Shown here one piece after another: positions 1 through 7,863 of a stretch of DNA of 13,287 bases. Origin of the DNA: Coemansia sp. RSA 922 (lineage: Eukaryota > Kickxellomycota > Kickxellomycetes > Kickxellales > Kickxellaceae); assembly GCA_027577415.1 (NCBI GenBank), contig JANBQS010000699.1, forward strand, positions 1-13,287, read 5' to 3'. The notes beneath the pieces are model-generated. The model did not search any database and was not told the DNA's origin. It saw nothing but the letters and a program-made list of their open reading frames with translations. Positions within the stretch are counted from its first letter, which is position 1, and every line of letters starts with the position of its first letter. The translations under genes and the position numbers were made by a program.

Positions 1-395
1 CTGAACTTTGCATCTCCGGTACCTAACTTCTTCCATACCTCACAGTAGTTGGATAGGCCACTTGTCGAGTCACTACCGCTTGCAGCATACTTTGCCATAG
101 TCGCGTCAAACTGGGACATGTCATCCTTTCCGCCTGTGAGTTTGTGGTATAACTTTACGACCTCCAAAGCATCGCCAGTACCCGAACAAAAGCCAGCAAT
201 TCCAGCCGTAAACCCACGGCCATCCTTTAGATCCTCACAGTACTCGTAATGGAAAGCCGTATCGCCATTCTCGTATACGTTTGTGACTTGGAGAGCCAGA
301 CTCTTGGCACAACCGCTTAGCATGGCATCACTGACACTAAGCATTGCCAGAAACAACGCCCATCTAATTAAAAGTAAGTGTAGAGAAAAATACAT
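1..395 (-). CDS. GH46 chitosanase, 5' part (runs off left edge)
   Basis: Partial gene for a secreted chitosanase (endo-hydrolysis of beta-1,4-glucosamine polymer in cell walls). Reading leftward from the ATG at 395 gives about 131 residues, open to the window edge. The first ~25 residues are hydrophobic (MYFSLHLLLIRWALFLAML), a likely signal peptide. Then comes the GH46 core start: YENGDTAFHY, YCEDLKDGRGFT and IAGFCSGTGD. By comparison with Streptomyces N174 chitosanase, the catalytic general acid is the Glu of YENGD, the second carboxylate is the Asp of DGRG, and the water-positioning Thr is in GFT. All three are present. It is very close in sequence to the complete gene at 1043-1969, so this is a tandem duplicate. 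The ATG at 395 is chosen because it supplies the hydrophobic leader in frame; a downstream Met at residue 18 is an alternative. The 3' end is not visible, so a GPI tail cannot be judged. Confidence 0.85.
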   Translation of the reverse strand, partial: MYFSLHLLLIRWALFLAMLSVSDAMLSGCAKSLALQVTNVYENGDTAFHYEYCEDLKDGRGFTAGIAGFCSGTGDALEVVKLYHKLTGGKDDMSQFDATMAKYAASGSDSTSGLSNYCEVWKKLGTGDAKF

Positions 396-1042
396 AGTTA
401 AAGCAATAAATAAAATGACAGAGCTCTGAGACTAGACCAGTAGTTTCAGAGAGTGAAATAATAAAAATGTGTATGGAAAAAGTTGTGTGAGTATAAAATG
501 TAATAGTAGCAGAGAATGATTGATGGAGAGTGCCCACACAAGCTGAAGAGAACAGCGATGGAAGAGCAATGGTTTTATCAAAAAAGATTCGCCCATTGGT
601 AGTCTCAAGAAGGAATAGGAAAAGAATCCCATTGAGGCTACGCCTCGCAAAGGAGTGCTCTTTACTTAGCTCCACGTGTGTCGCTTGGCACCCTTTTGGG
701 GAGAGCCTGTTGAAAGTGGGACCACGTGCAATGGTTTTATCTAAAATAAGAGAGAAAAAACTCTGCATACTGCTTTGAATGCTTAGCCTTTATACAAACC
801 CTTTCACCTTCTTTGGTGGTGAACATAAAAAAGCAGATTTCAAAGTACCGATTTGCTTTGCTGATAACAAGAAAAGGAGCGTGAGCAAAAAGATTTAAAG
901 GCAAAAGTACGTTATTTTTAAACTCAACCCAAGACTCTCCATCTACCCTATCCGCCAGCACGTGGTCATTTGTAAAAGTAGGCAGGCAGCTTGGAGCAAA
1001 TACCTTCTGTCTACGGCGTGTCAATTATTTGAGCATAACAAA
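396..1042. other. Intergenic region between tandem chitosanase genes
   Basis: About 650 bases between the 3' end of the complete chitosanase and the start of the partial one; both are read leftward, so this should hold the promoter of the partial gene. It is AT-rich. I see three perfect CACGTG hexamers (673-678, 723-728, 959-964), a typical bHLH-type site. There is a 14-bp direct repeat (566-579 and 728-741). A short hairpin, GAGGC-TAC-GCCTC, lies near 636-648. On the minus strand TATAAAG lies near 788. Open frames of 134 and 95 codons occur on the minus strand, but they have low-complexity composition, resemble no family I recognise, and overlap these motifs. I treat them as non-coding. Confidence 0.5.
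566..741. repeat. 14-bp direct repeat, two copies
   Basis: GCAATGGTTTTATC occurs at 566-579 and again at 728-741, both followed by A-rich sequence ending in AAGA. The second copy abuts a CACGTG (723-728, sharing a base). On the coding strand of the downstream chitosanase the repeat reads GATAAAACCATTGC, so each copy starts with a GATAA core. Likely promoter elements, but short enough to be incidental. Confidence 0.45.
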
Positions 1043-1969
1043 CTAGATCGCATTAAGAACTGAAATTAAGAAAAGCGACAAAAAGGCAATGCCAGATCTG
1101 GCCACTCCATTATCCAGCTGGGACGACATGGCCATTGAGCAAGTAACAGTAGTGGGCTTGCCATCGTTGTCCAAGACGCTTACTGAATCTGTCCAGTTGT
1201 ACTCCTTAGTGTCAACGGCAAACTGGTACGACTTGATGCGATACAAGGTCTTTGCCCATGCACCACTCATATTGGTAGGTTCTTGAGGATTACTGAGCAC
1301 GCTTGCACGTACAGAAAGAAACTTGTTGAGCCATACGATTTCGTCAATCTTGTAGCCGTTGATAGTAAGCATGCTACCCGAGTCTCCCGGCTCATCTTTG
1401 GTGACAAGCGCATTGGTGGTCTTTATCATCCCACCCAATCCGTCAGGACCGTCACTTGCGCCATGTTGGATTCCAGCATCGTACAATTGACCCTGAGCAA
1501 TGGATGTTTTCAGGCCGAGTTGCTGGGCGTACACCATAGCTGGAGCCATGTACATATCGTCACGAACATTGTCTTGTGCTTGCTTAAATTTTTTATTCGA
1601 AGCGCCTAGTTTCTTCCACACCGAGCAGTACCCGGTCAGACCAACAGTCGAATTGTTGCCGGTTGTAGCGTACTCTGCTAGAATGGAGTCGAACTGTGAC
1701 AATTTGTCTTTGCCGCCAGTAAGCTTGTGGTACTCCTGGACTACCACCCAGGCATCGCCCGTGCCAGTGCAGAATCCAGCTATACCCGATGTAAATCCGC
1801 GTCCATCGTTGATGTCTTCGCAGTAGTCATAGTGGAACGCGGTATCGCCGTTCTCATAAATGTTTGTGATTTCCAACGCCATGGTCTTGTTGCATCCCTG
1901 AAGCATAGCTCCACAGCTAGCAAATAATACAGCAACTGCTGATAGTTTAAAAGTAGTACCAAACGTCAT
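1043..1969 (-). CDS. GH46 chitosanase, secreted, probable GPI-anchored
   Basis: Complete 308-residue chitosanase that would cleave chitosan outside the cell or in the wall. Residues 1-21 (MTFGTTFKLSAVAVLFASCGA) form a signal peptide. The GH46 fold starts near residue 32. The catalytic pair by comparison with bacterial GH46 enzymes is Glu39 (YENGD) and Asp55 (NDGRG), with Thr60 positioning water; the family signature IAGFCTGTGD follows at 63-72. Later family blocks include the stretch after QAQDNVRDD and the helix VWLNKFLSVRA. The C-terminus differs from bacterial enzymes: after SSQLDNGVARS there is a 16-residue hydrophobic end, which looks like a GPI-attachment signal with a plausible omega site at Ser282-Asn287, placing the enzyme on the membrane or wall. 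It is a tandem copy of the partial gene at 1-395 and diverges from ATG5. No intron is needed. Wall remodelling or nutrient release from chitosan are both possible roles. Confidence 0.92.
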   Translation of the reverse strand: MTFGTTFKLSAVAVLFASCGAMLQGCNKTMALEITNIYENGDTAFHYDYCEDINDGRGFTSGIAGFCTGTGDAWVVVQEYHKLTGGKDKLSQFDSILAEYATTGNNSTVGLTGYCSVWKKLGASNKKFKQAQDNVRDDMYMAPAMVYAQQLGLKTSIAQGQLYDAGIQHGASDGPDGLGGMIKTTNALVTKDEPGDSGSMLTINGYKIDEIVWLNKFLSVRASVLSNPQEPTNMSGAWAKTLYRIKSYQFAVDTKEYNWTDSVSVLDNDGKPTTVTCSMAMSSQLDNGVARSGIAFLSLFLISVLNAI

Positions 1970-2386
1970 GAGTAAATAAAATAAAATAAAAATGCAAATA
2001 GTGAGAGGGAAAGAAAGAAGTTAATCATCCCCTGCTCTTCAGTCAAAGTCGTCATGCTTGGCACTTATTCCACAAAGCAGTGCTTTGCTTCAAGGACAAA
2101 AAAAAGCTTTTTGCTTTCTCGCAAAAAAAACCACTAAAGACAAGGCTACGCAAGACCAAGCTTTTCTAATAACAATTGACTAAGGTGCCGCACATTGTCG
2201 CAGCTCACATCAGTCAATGGATTTTCTAATCCATCTGCCCATACTCAGCTGCATCACGCGGACATGTACCAATTATCCTCCATTCAGTGCCTCGCATATT
2301 TTTTTTCTTTCGCCATACACCCCCTCCCCAGCTTACTTTATACACATCTCTTTCTACCTGAAAATCATTACACGCGAACTCTGAGC
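1970..2386. promoter_or_regulatory. Divergent promoter region, chitosanase / ATG5
   Basis: 417 bases between two genes read in opposite directions. The chitosanase side begins with an A/T-rich stretch of TAAAATAAAA. The middle holds a perfect 15-bp palindrome (2073-2087) and an A/T hairpin (2108-2127). The ATG5 side has a long pyrimidine tract (about 2291-2310) and a TATA-like TTTATAC at 2337-2343, about 45 bases before the chosen ATG5 start. An in-frame upstream ATG at 2195 would extend ATG5 by 64 residues through this region. That extension has no homology to Atg5, so I treat it as non-coding. Confidence 0.5.
2073..2127. repeat. Adjacent palindrome and hairpin
   Basis: CAAAGCA-G-TGCTTTG (2073-2087) is a perfect palindrome around one central base. 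About 20 bases on, TTTTTGC (2108-2114) and GCAAAAA (2121-2127) form a stem around the loop TTTCTC. Both contain the sequence TTTGC/TTTTGC or its complement. They could be a dimeric factor site, or simply AT-rich chance structure. Confidence 0.4.
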
Positions 2387-3478
2387 ATGGATTATCGCGA
2401 GGCTGAGCAACGGGCGCCCCTGAAAAGAGTATGGAAGGGTATGATACCCATTGAGCTACAACTAGCAGCATCCGATGCAATCGAATTACTAGCGTCAGCA
2501 GTACTTCCGGAGCCATTCCAAACATTCTATATGTTGATTCCACGCGTAGGATACCTTCCATTTATTTCGGGCAAGATCAAGGAACGCTGGCTAGACCCCA
2601 TGCTAGCACTCTCAGGATCGCGTACGCCCAGCGACCAAATAGAAGAGTCAGATATTTGGTTCGAATATAAGGGCCAAGCCCTTAAATGGCACTACCCCAT
2701 TGGACTTTTATACGATATGTTAGTCAGCGACGTTCATAGAGGAGACGCCGAGTTACCGTGGTCGCTCACCTTACATGTACGCAAACTGCCGACAGCAAAG
2801 ATCATTGCCCAGCCCAATGGCCAATTGATGCGCGATATGTTTATGGCCATGATAAAGGAAGCTGATTTTATACGCAATGGGTCGACGAAGCGAGTCATGG
2901 ACTTGGCAAAAAGCGATCAGATGCAGTTTTTGGATGGACTCGAAACTCATTCTTATGAAAAGTACTTTGCCATTCATTCTATTCTCGTCCCAACCGCCAC
3001 TATCGCCGACTCTAGAGCTCCCGTGTCATCAGCTTCTTCGACAGCGTCTAATGCGCAAAAGCCTCGTGGTGCCATGCAGCCCAAAGCCATCCCCGTAAGG
3101 TTCTATATGCAGACTGCGGGCTCGCTAGACGATGGCAGCGCCAAAGACGCTCAGGCCGTTGGTGCCGCTGCCAGTACTAGCGGAGGTAATAGTAACAGCA
3201 ATGCGGGTGCGACCAAACAGGCCGATATTATGCAGTTCCATGTCTCGCAAGTGCCAATTCCGCTCTATCGAGAGGGAAGCACCTCCGAGCTGGCTACGCT
3301 GGCCGATGCGTTCAAGCTGTGCTACGGTATTACGGACCAAACCAACGATGCCTTTGTTACCAACTGCGCCTGCATCAGCCATGGCGTCTGCGTACCCTGG
3401 GAGTCGCCCATCAGCTGGCTGGCTGAGCACTTTTTCTACGCCGACTGTTTCTTGCACTTGGTCGTTGTCAGCGTCTAG
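2387..3478 (+). CDS. ATG5: Autophagy protein Atg5
   Basis: Atg5, 363 residues, the acceptor of the ubiquitin-like Atg12; Atg12-Atg5 with Atg16 acts as E3 for Atg8 lipidation on the growing autophagosome membrane in the cytosol. Family blocks seen in order: KRVWKGMIPIELQL (12-26), YMLIPRVGYLPFI (48-60), the hallmark IWFEYKGQALKWHYPIGLLYD (90-110), LPWSLTLHV (123-131), MIKEADFIRNGSTK (155-168), IPVRFYMQ (235-242) and the C-terminal PISWLAEHFFYADCFLHLVV (341-360). The Atg12-acceptor lysine, by comparison with human K130, is Lys157 in MIKEAD. Between the helical domain and the second ubiquitin fold, residues ~203-283 include Ser/Ala/Gly/Asn-rich inserts, longer than in human Atg5 (275 residues). 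The start at 2387 fits the family N-terminus and follows a TATA-like element. No intron is needed. It converges with ATP2. Confidence 0.95.
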   Translation: MDYREAEQRAPLKRVWKGMIPIELQLAASDAIELLASAVLPEPFQTFYMLIPRVGYLPFISGKIKERWLDPMLALSGSRTPSDQIEESDIWFEYKGQALKWHYPIGLLYDMLVSDVHRGDAELPWSLTLHVRKLPTAKIIAQPNGQLMRDMFMAMIKEADFIRNGSTKRVMDLAKSDQMQFLDGLETHSYEKYFAIHSILVPTATIADSRAPVSSASSTASNAQKPRGAMQPKAIPVRFYMQTAGSLDDGSAKDAQAVGAAASTSGGNSNSNAGATKQADIMQFHVSQVPIPLYREGSTSELATLADAFKLCYGITDQTNDAFVTNCACISHGVCVPWESPISWLAEHFFYADCFLHLVVVSV

Positions 3479-3662
3479 TACTTGGCCGCGGCAGGTCCGA
3501 CGGTCATCATCATCAAGCACAGCAACTAGTAGTCACAAGTGACTGCCTTTAATTCAAAGCAACATGTACGAGAGATAAAAAACATCACTATAGAGCTGTT
3601 TTTCTTTTTAAAAGTGGGTATAAACGGTAGAAAAAAAGTTGGATAGAAAGCGGCTTCTATTC
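3479..3662. other. Convergent 3' region of ATG5 and ATP2
   Basis: 184 bases between two stop codons facing each other. It includes T-rich tracts (3597-3612) likely to serve 3' end formation. The first 51 bases stay open in the ATG5 frame: 16 codons after the TAG at 3476 before the next TAG at 3527. I see no gene here. Confidence 0.5.
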
Positions 3663-5504
<1,842 letters not shown>

Positions 5505-5779
5505 TCTTAGACGGTTAATAGAAATAAATCACAATATAGAGTCAAAAAGTGGAAGAAGAAGGAAAAAGGCTCTTGCAAAATGTTCTTATCAGCCCGCTTA
5601 GCATGCCCAGCAGTTGATTGGCGACACTACAAAAAGTGGTCTGTAATCTGATCAACTAGTCCGCTGATTTCTCAATTGCGGCACTTGCGGCTCAAGGGCT
5701 GATAAGCTGGGATATGGTGGTGTTGCAACAAATTTCACATCAACTCTGCTCTCCAATCGTCATTTATATATATTGCCAA
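5505..5779. promoter_or_regulatory. Bidirectional promoter of ATP2 and ATP16
   Basis: 275 bases between the two start codons. Elements seen: CTTATCAGCCC at 5585-5595 and its exact reverse complement GGGCTGATAAG at 5696-5706; a second nested inverted pair, AGTTGAT (5612-5618) and ATCAACT (5651-5657); a CCAAT box on the minus strand near 5616-5620 (ATTGG) and another on the plus strand near 5753-5757. TATATTG occurs before each gene: near 5532-5538 on the ATP2 strand and 5768-5774 on the ATP16 strand. The 11-bp motif reads in the same orientation relative to each gene, about 80 and 73 bases before the ATG, so one factor could drive both. Confidence 0.7.
5585..5706. repeat. Perfect 11-bp inverted repeat with GATA core
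   Basis: Arms CTTATCAGCCC (5585-5595) and GGGCTGATAAG (5696-5706), separated by exactly 100 bases. Each contains TGATAAG, which fits the WGATAR site of fungal GATA factors, extended by a shared GGGC flank. Placement is nearly symmetric between the ATP2 and ATP16 starts. Confidence 0.7.
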
Positions 5780-6389
5780 ATGAGCTTCCTCGCCCGCACT
5801 CTCAAGCCCGCCACAGCACTTGCTCGCGTCTCGCGCCTGAGTAAGCATCTTTACTACCGAATCAGCAACAACAAAAAAAGTTTACACCCAAATTCCAACT
5901 AAAACAGCAAACCCTTTTTTTTTTTCTTCTATAGGCGCTCGGTTCTACGCCTCGGAGGCAGCGGCAGCCCCCACAGCTGGTAAGCTTGTGGTCAACTTTG
6001 CGCTCCCGCACGCAGCAGTTCTAAAGGGCGTAGAAGTGAACCAGGTTGATATGTCAGCCGTGTCTGGCGATCTGGGTATTCTAGCCGACCACGTTCCTAC
6101 CATTGAGCAGCTCAAGCCCGGTGTTATTGATATTATCGCCGACTCTGGATCGACCAAGTACTTTGTCAGCGGTGGATTTGCTATTATGAACCCCAACTCG
6201 GTACTCAACATCAACGCCATCGAGGCATTCAAGCTTGAGGATATTGACCCCCAGGCTGTGGCCGCCAACTTGGCAGAGTCCCAGCGTCTGGCGTCGTCGG
6301 CTAAGGATGAGGCTACCAAGGAGGCCGCTGTCGTTGAGATTGAGTTGTATGAGGCTATTCAGAATGCCTTCTCGGCAAAGTCCAAGTAA
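5780..6389 (+). CDS. ATP16: Mitochondrial F1-ATPase delta subunit (bacterial epsilon equivalent)
   Basis: Delta subunit of the F1 central stalk, binding gamma and the c-ring in the matrix. Two exons, 5780-5840 and 5935-6389, joined phase 1 (CTG A / GC GCT), giving 171 residues, close to the usual 160-170. Residues 1-20 (MSFLARTLKPATALARVSRL) are a basic presequence; ARFYASE follows and marks the likely processing site. The mature part has the beta-sandwich typical of the family: KLVVNFALPH, VNQVDMSAVSGDLGILADHV, PTIEQLKPGVIDI and KYFVSGGFAIM. The C-terminal helical hairpin (about 115-171) is Ala/Glu-rich and includes NLAESQRLA and IELYEAIQNAF. The donor is GTAAGC; the acceptor is CTATAG after a long T/C tract. 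The start is set by the presequence; the frame upstream of it is open but unlike a targeting peptide. Its partner ATP2 is divergent and shares the promoter. Confidence 0.95.
5841..5934 (+). other. Intron of ATP16
   Basis: 94-base phase-1 intron, donor GTAAGC, acceptor ATAG following a run of T and C from about 5914 to 5931. A branch-like CCAACTAAAAC lies about 40 bases before the acceptor. It sits at the presequence/mature boundary, as the ATP2 intron does. Confidence 0.92.
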
Positions 6390-6460
6390 ACTCACACTTG
6401 ACACATTTTTTTTTAAAATGATTTCTTTAATTCGTAGCTGTAGGTATTTAAAGATCTATA

Positions 6461-6829
6461 TCAACAGCTACAATTTGATTTTGACTTTAGCGCTGGGCAT
6501 TTGGAGATCCGCCGCCATATCCACGCCAATACGCCAATATTTAGAGCTACCAGCGATGCCACCAGGGCTACGATTGGTACTCCATATGTGCACAGGCCTT
6601 GACTTCCTAATGCGACTGGAGTGGCGGCAGATACGGCTGCTGGTGTAATCACCAAGGTGTTTACTGGGCAGATACAAGGCGTTGGCAGATAAGTGTTACT
6701 GGGCGATAGCCACACGGTGGTAGTAATCGCTGAGGGAGGAGAATGTGAGCTGGATAGTAAAGTCGGTTCTGGGCTGGCCAATGCAGATAATTCGGGAAAC
6801 AGTGGGCTAGCCAGCGCCATTTCACTCAT
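6461..6829 (-). CDS. Possible small Ser/Pro-rich single-pass membrane protein
   Basis: Open frame of 122 codons with the composition of a membrane protein; I do not recognise a family. Residues 1-60 are rich in Ser, Pro, Thr and Ala, with the unit ALASP repeated near 5-20. Residues 84-105 (VPIVALVASLVALNIGVLAW and on) form a convincing transmembrane helix followed by RR and a short Lys/Cys-rich end. There is no N-terminal signal peptide, so it may be tail-anchored, or the true start may be an upstream exon: an in-frame TGA precedes the ATG, and a CTAAC followed closely by AG lies just around it. A TATA-like TTATATCG lies about 40 bases upstream. It converges with ATP16 and is followed on the same strand by nothing until ATP2. 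It could be a chance frame. Confidence 0.35.
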   Translation of the reverse strand: MSEMALASPLFPELSALASPEPTLLSSSHSPPSAITTTVWLSPSNTYLPTPCICPVNTLVITPAAVSAATPVALGSQGLCTYGVPIVALVASLVALNIGVLAWIWRRISKCPALKSKSNCSC

Positions 6830-7035
6830 GGTTAGATAATGTCAATAGTAATCAATGCGATATAAGCAACACCTTTTTAAAAGAAAGAAAGTAAAAAACA
6901 ACGCCTTGCACTTTCTTATAAACCCTCCCCCACTTCAAAAGGGCATAAATGACATTTAAAGTATACATATGTTTGCAATTGAACGAATAGCTCCGACCTG
7001 TGAGCAAAAAAAATTCCAAAAAAAAAAAAACTGCC
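6830..7035. other. AT-rich intergenic stretch
   Basis: Between the two small membrane-protein genes, both read leftward. Long A-runs at 7007-7030 are T-runs on the coding strand, just after the stop of the 200-residue gene, and probably mark its 3' end. An 89-codon minus-strand frame across this stretch overlaps that gene and looks non-coding. Confidence 0.4.
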
Positions 7036-7638
7036 CTATTTCTTATTATTCTCCGGTCTGTTTTTTTCAGGCAACTCAGTATAACTAGGCGGTGCATATT
7101 CTTCGACTTCGCCAGCACCACCTATTGTCACTAAAAGCTCGTCCCTGGCCTCACTAATTTCGATTGACGGCTGTCGGTCATACTTTTCCTGTGCCTTTTT
7201 GTTTGCCCTAAGTTTGACAAACAACACCACGACAATAGAAATCAATATCAGGCCTGACGGAATGGCGACTCCCATGGCTATTTTCGTCGAGCTTGGTAGC
7301 CCACCCCCGGTGCTTTGGTCTTCACCAATCAACGATTGCTTGGTTTCAGAATTGGGTGTCCCAGTCGGTCTATTCGACTCGCTATCCAATTCCTGACTTG
7401 TGTTGGTTCTAGCGCCTGTCTTGCTCGATGTAGGCGTGGCAGTTGTAGAAGAACGTATCGGCTCATCAGGACCTCCAAACAGGTCACCAATACCAGAAAC
7501 GATGTCGCCAAAAATACCCCGCTGCACATGTTCCAATGCAAGACTCGCTTGCTCGCTGACCAAAGGCCCAGGACGCTGCGATGCAGCAGTGGCTATAAAT
7601 ACAGGCAACAAGGCTAACAATAACGTAAGGAGGTTCAT
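7036..7638 (-). CDS. Type I membrane protein with cytoplasmic PPxY motif
   Basis: 200 residues; I recognise no named family but the layout is clear. Residues 1-19 (MNLLTLLLALLPVFIATAA) are a signal peptide. Residues 41-56 (GIFGDIVSGIGDLFGG) are glycine-rich and amphipathic. Residues 62-118 are Ser/Thr/Asn-rich, typical of an O-glycosylated extracellular stalk. A transmembrane helix spans about 119-142 (AMGVAIPSGLILISIVVVLF), followed by a basic stop-transfer KLRANKK. The cytoplasmic tail is acidic in the middle and contains APPSYTEL (182-189), with the PPxY motif PPSY at 183-186. PPxY motifs bind WW domains, classically of Rsp5/Nedd4 ubiquitin ligases, and Lys residues lie nearby. It is therefore likely a plasma-membrane or wall-associated protein under ubiquitin-dependent sorting, or an adaptor. 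No intron is needed. The gene lies 225 bases downstream of TOR on the same strand. Confidence 0.8.
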   Translation of the reverse strand: MNLLTLLLALLPVFIATAASQRPGPLVSEQASLALEHVQRGIFGDIVSGIGDLFGGPDEPIRSSTTATPTSSKTGARTNTSQELDSESNRPTGTPNSETKQSLIGEDQSTGGGLPSSTKIAMGVAIPSGLILISIVVVLFVKLRANKKAQEKYDRQPSIEISEARDELLVTIGGAGEVEEYAPPSYTELPEKNRPENNKK

Positions 7639-7863
7639 AGTTACAAAAAAGATTAATAGAAAAGAAAAAAGGAACTTTGCGATTCAATAGCTCGGTCCCC
7701 TCTATTGTCAGTAAATCCAAAACCAACCTCGAAAGGAAGAGAAAATGTGAAAGATGATAAGCGGATGTGCAAATACCGAAATGATTCGCAGCGGTCTAGC
7801 AGTCTGCTAGTCTCGGACAGGTGGAAAAAAGAGATTACTGAAGAAAAAGGTGTATAAAACAAA
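7639..7863. promoter_or_regulatory. Region between TOR 3' end and the membrane-protein gene
   Basis: 225 bases. Serves as TOR 3' region and promoter of the leftward membrane-protein gene. A TGATAAG (GATA-type) site lies near 7754-7760. A 69-codon frame on the minus strand is Phe/Ser-rich and unsupported. Confidence 0.35.

Noticed and set aside
364..768. 134-codon minus-strand frame upstream of the partial chitosanase
   Set aside because: Phe/Ser/Thr-rich translation of AT-rich DNA; overlaps the chitosanase start in another frame, and its internal similarity is just the 14-bp DNA repeat.
737..1024. 95-codon minus-strand frame between the chitosanases
   Set aside because: No family, no leader or domain; overlaps a CACGTG site. 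Could only be rescued by transcript data.
2195..2386. N-terminal extension of ATG5 from the ATG at 2195
   Set aside because: The 64 extra residues have no match to Atg5, span a pyrimidine tract and a TATA-like element, and the family N-terminus starts near the ATG at 2387.
6852..7121. 89-codon minus-strand frame
   Set aside because: Overlaps the 3' end of the PPxY gene in another frame and is dominated by Phe/Leu/Lys from AT-rich DNA.
7653..7862. 69-codon minus-strand frame between TOR and the PPxY gene
   Set aside because: Phe/Ser-rich, no recognisable content, occupies the promoter of the next gene.
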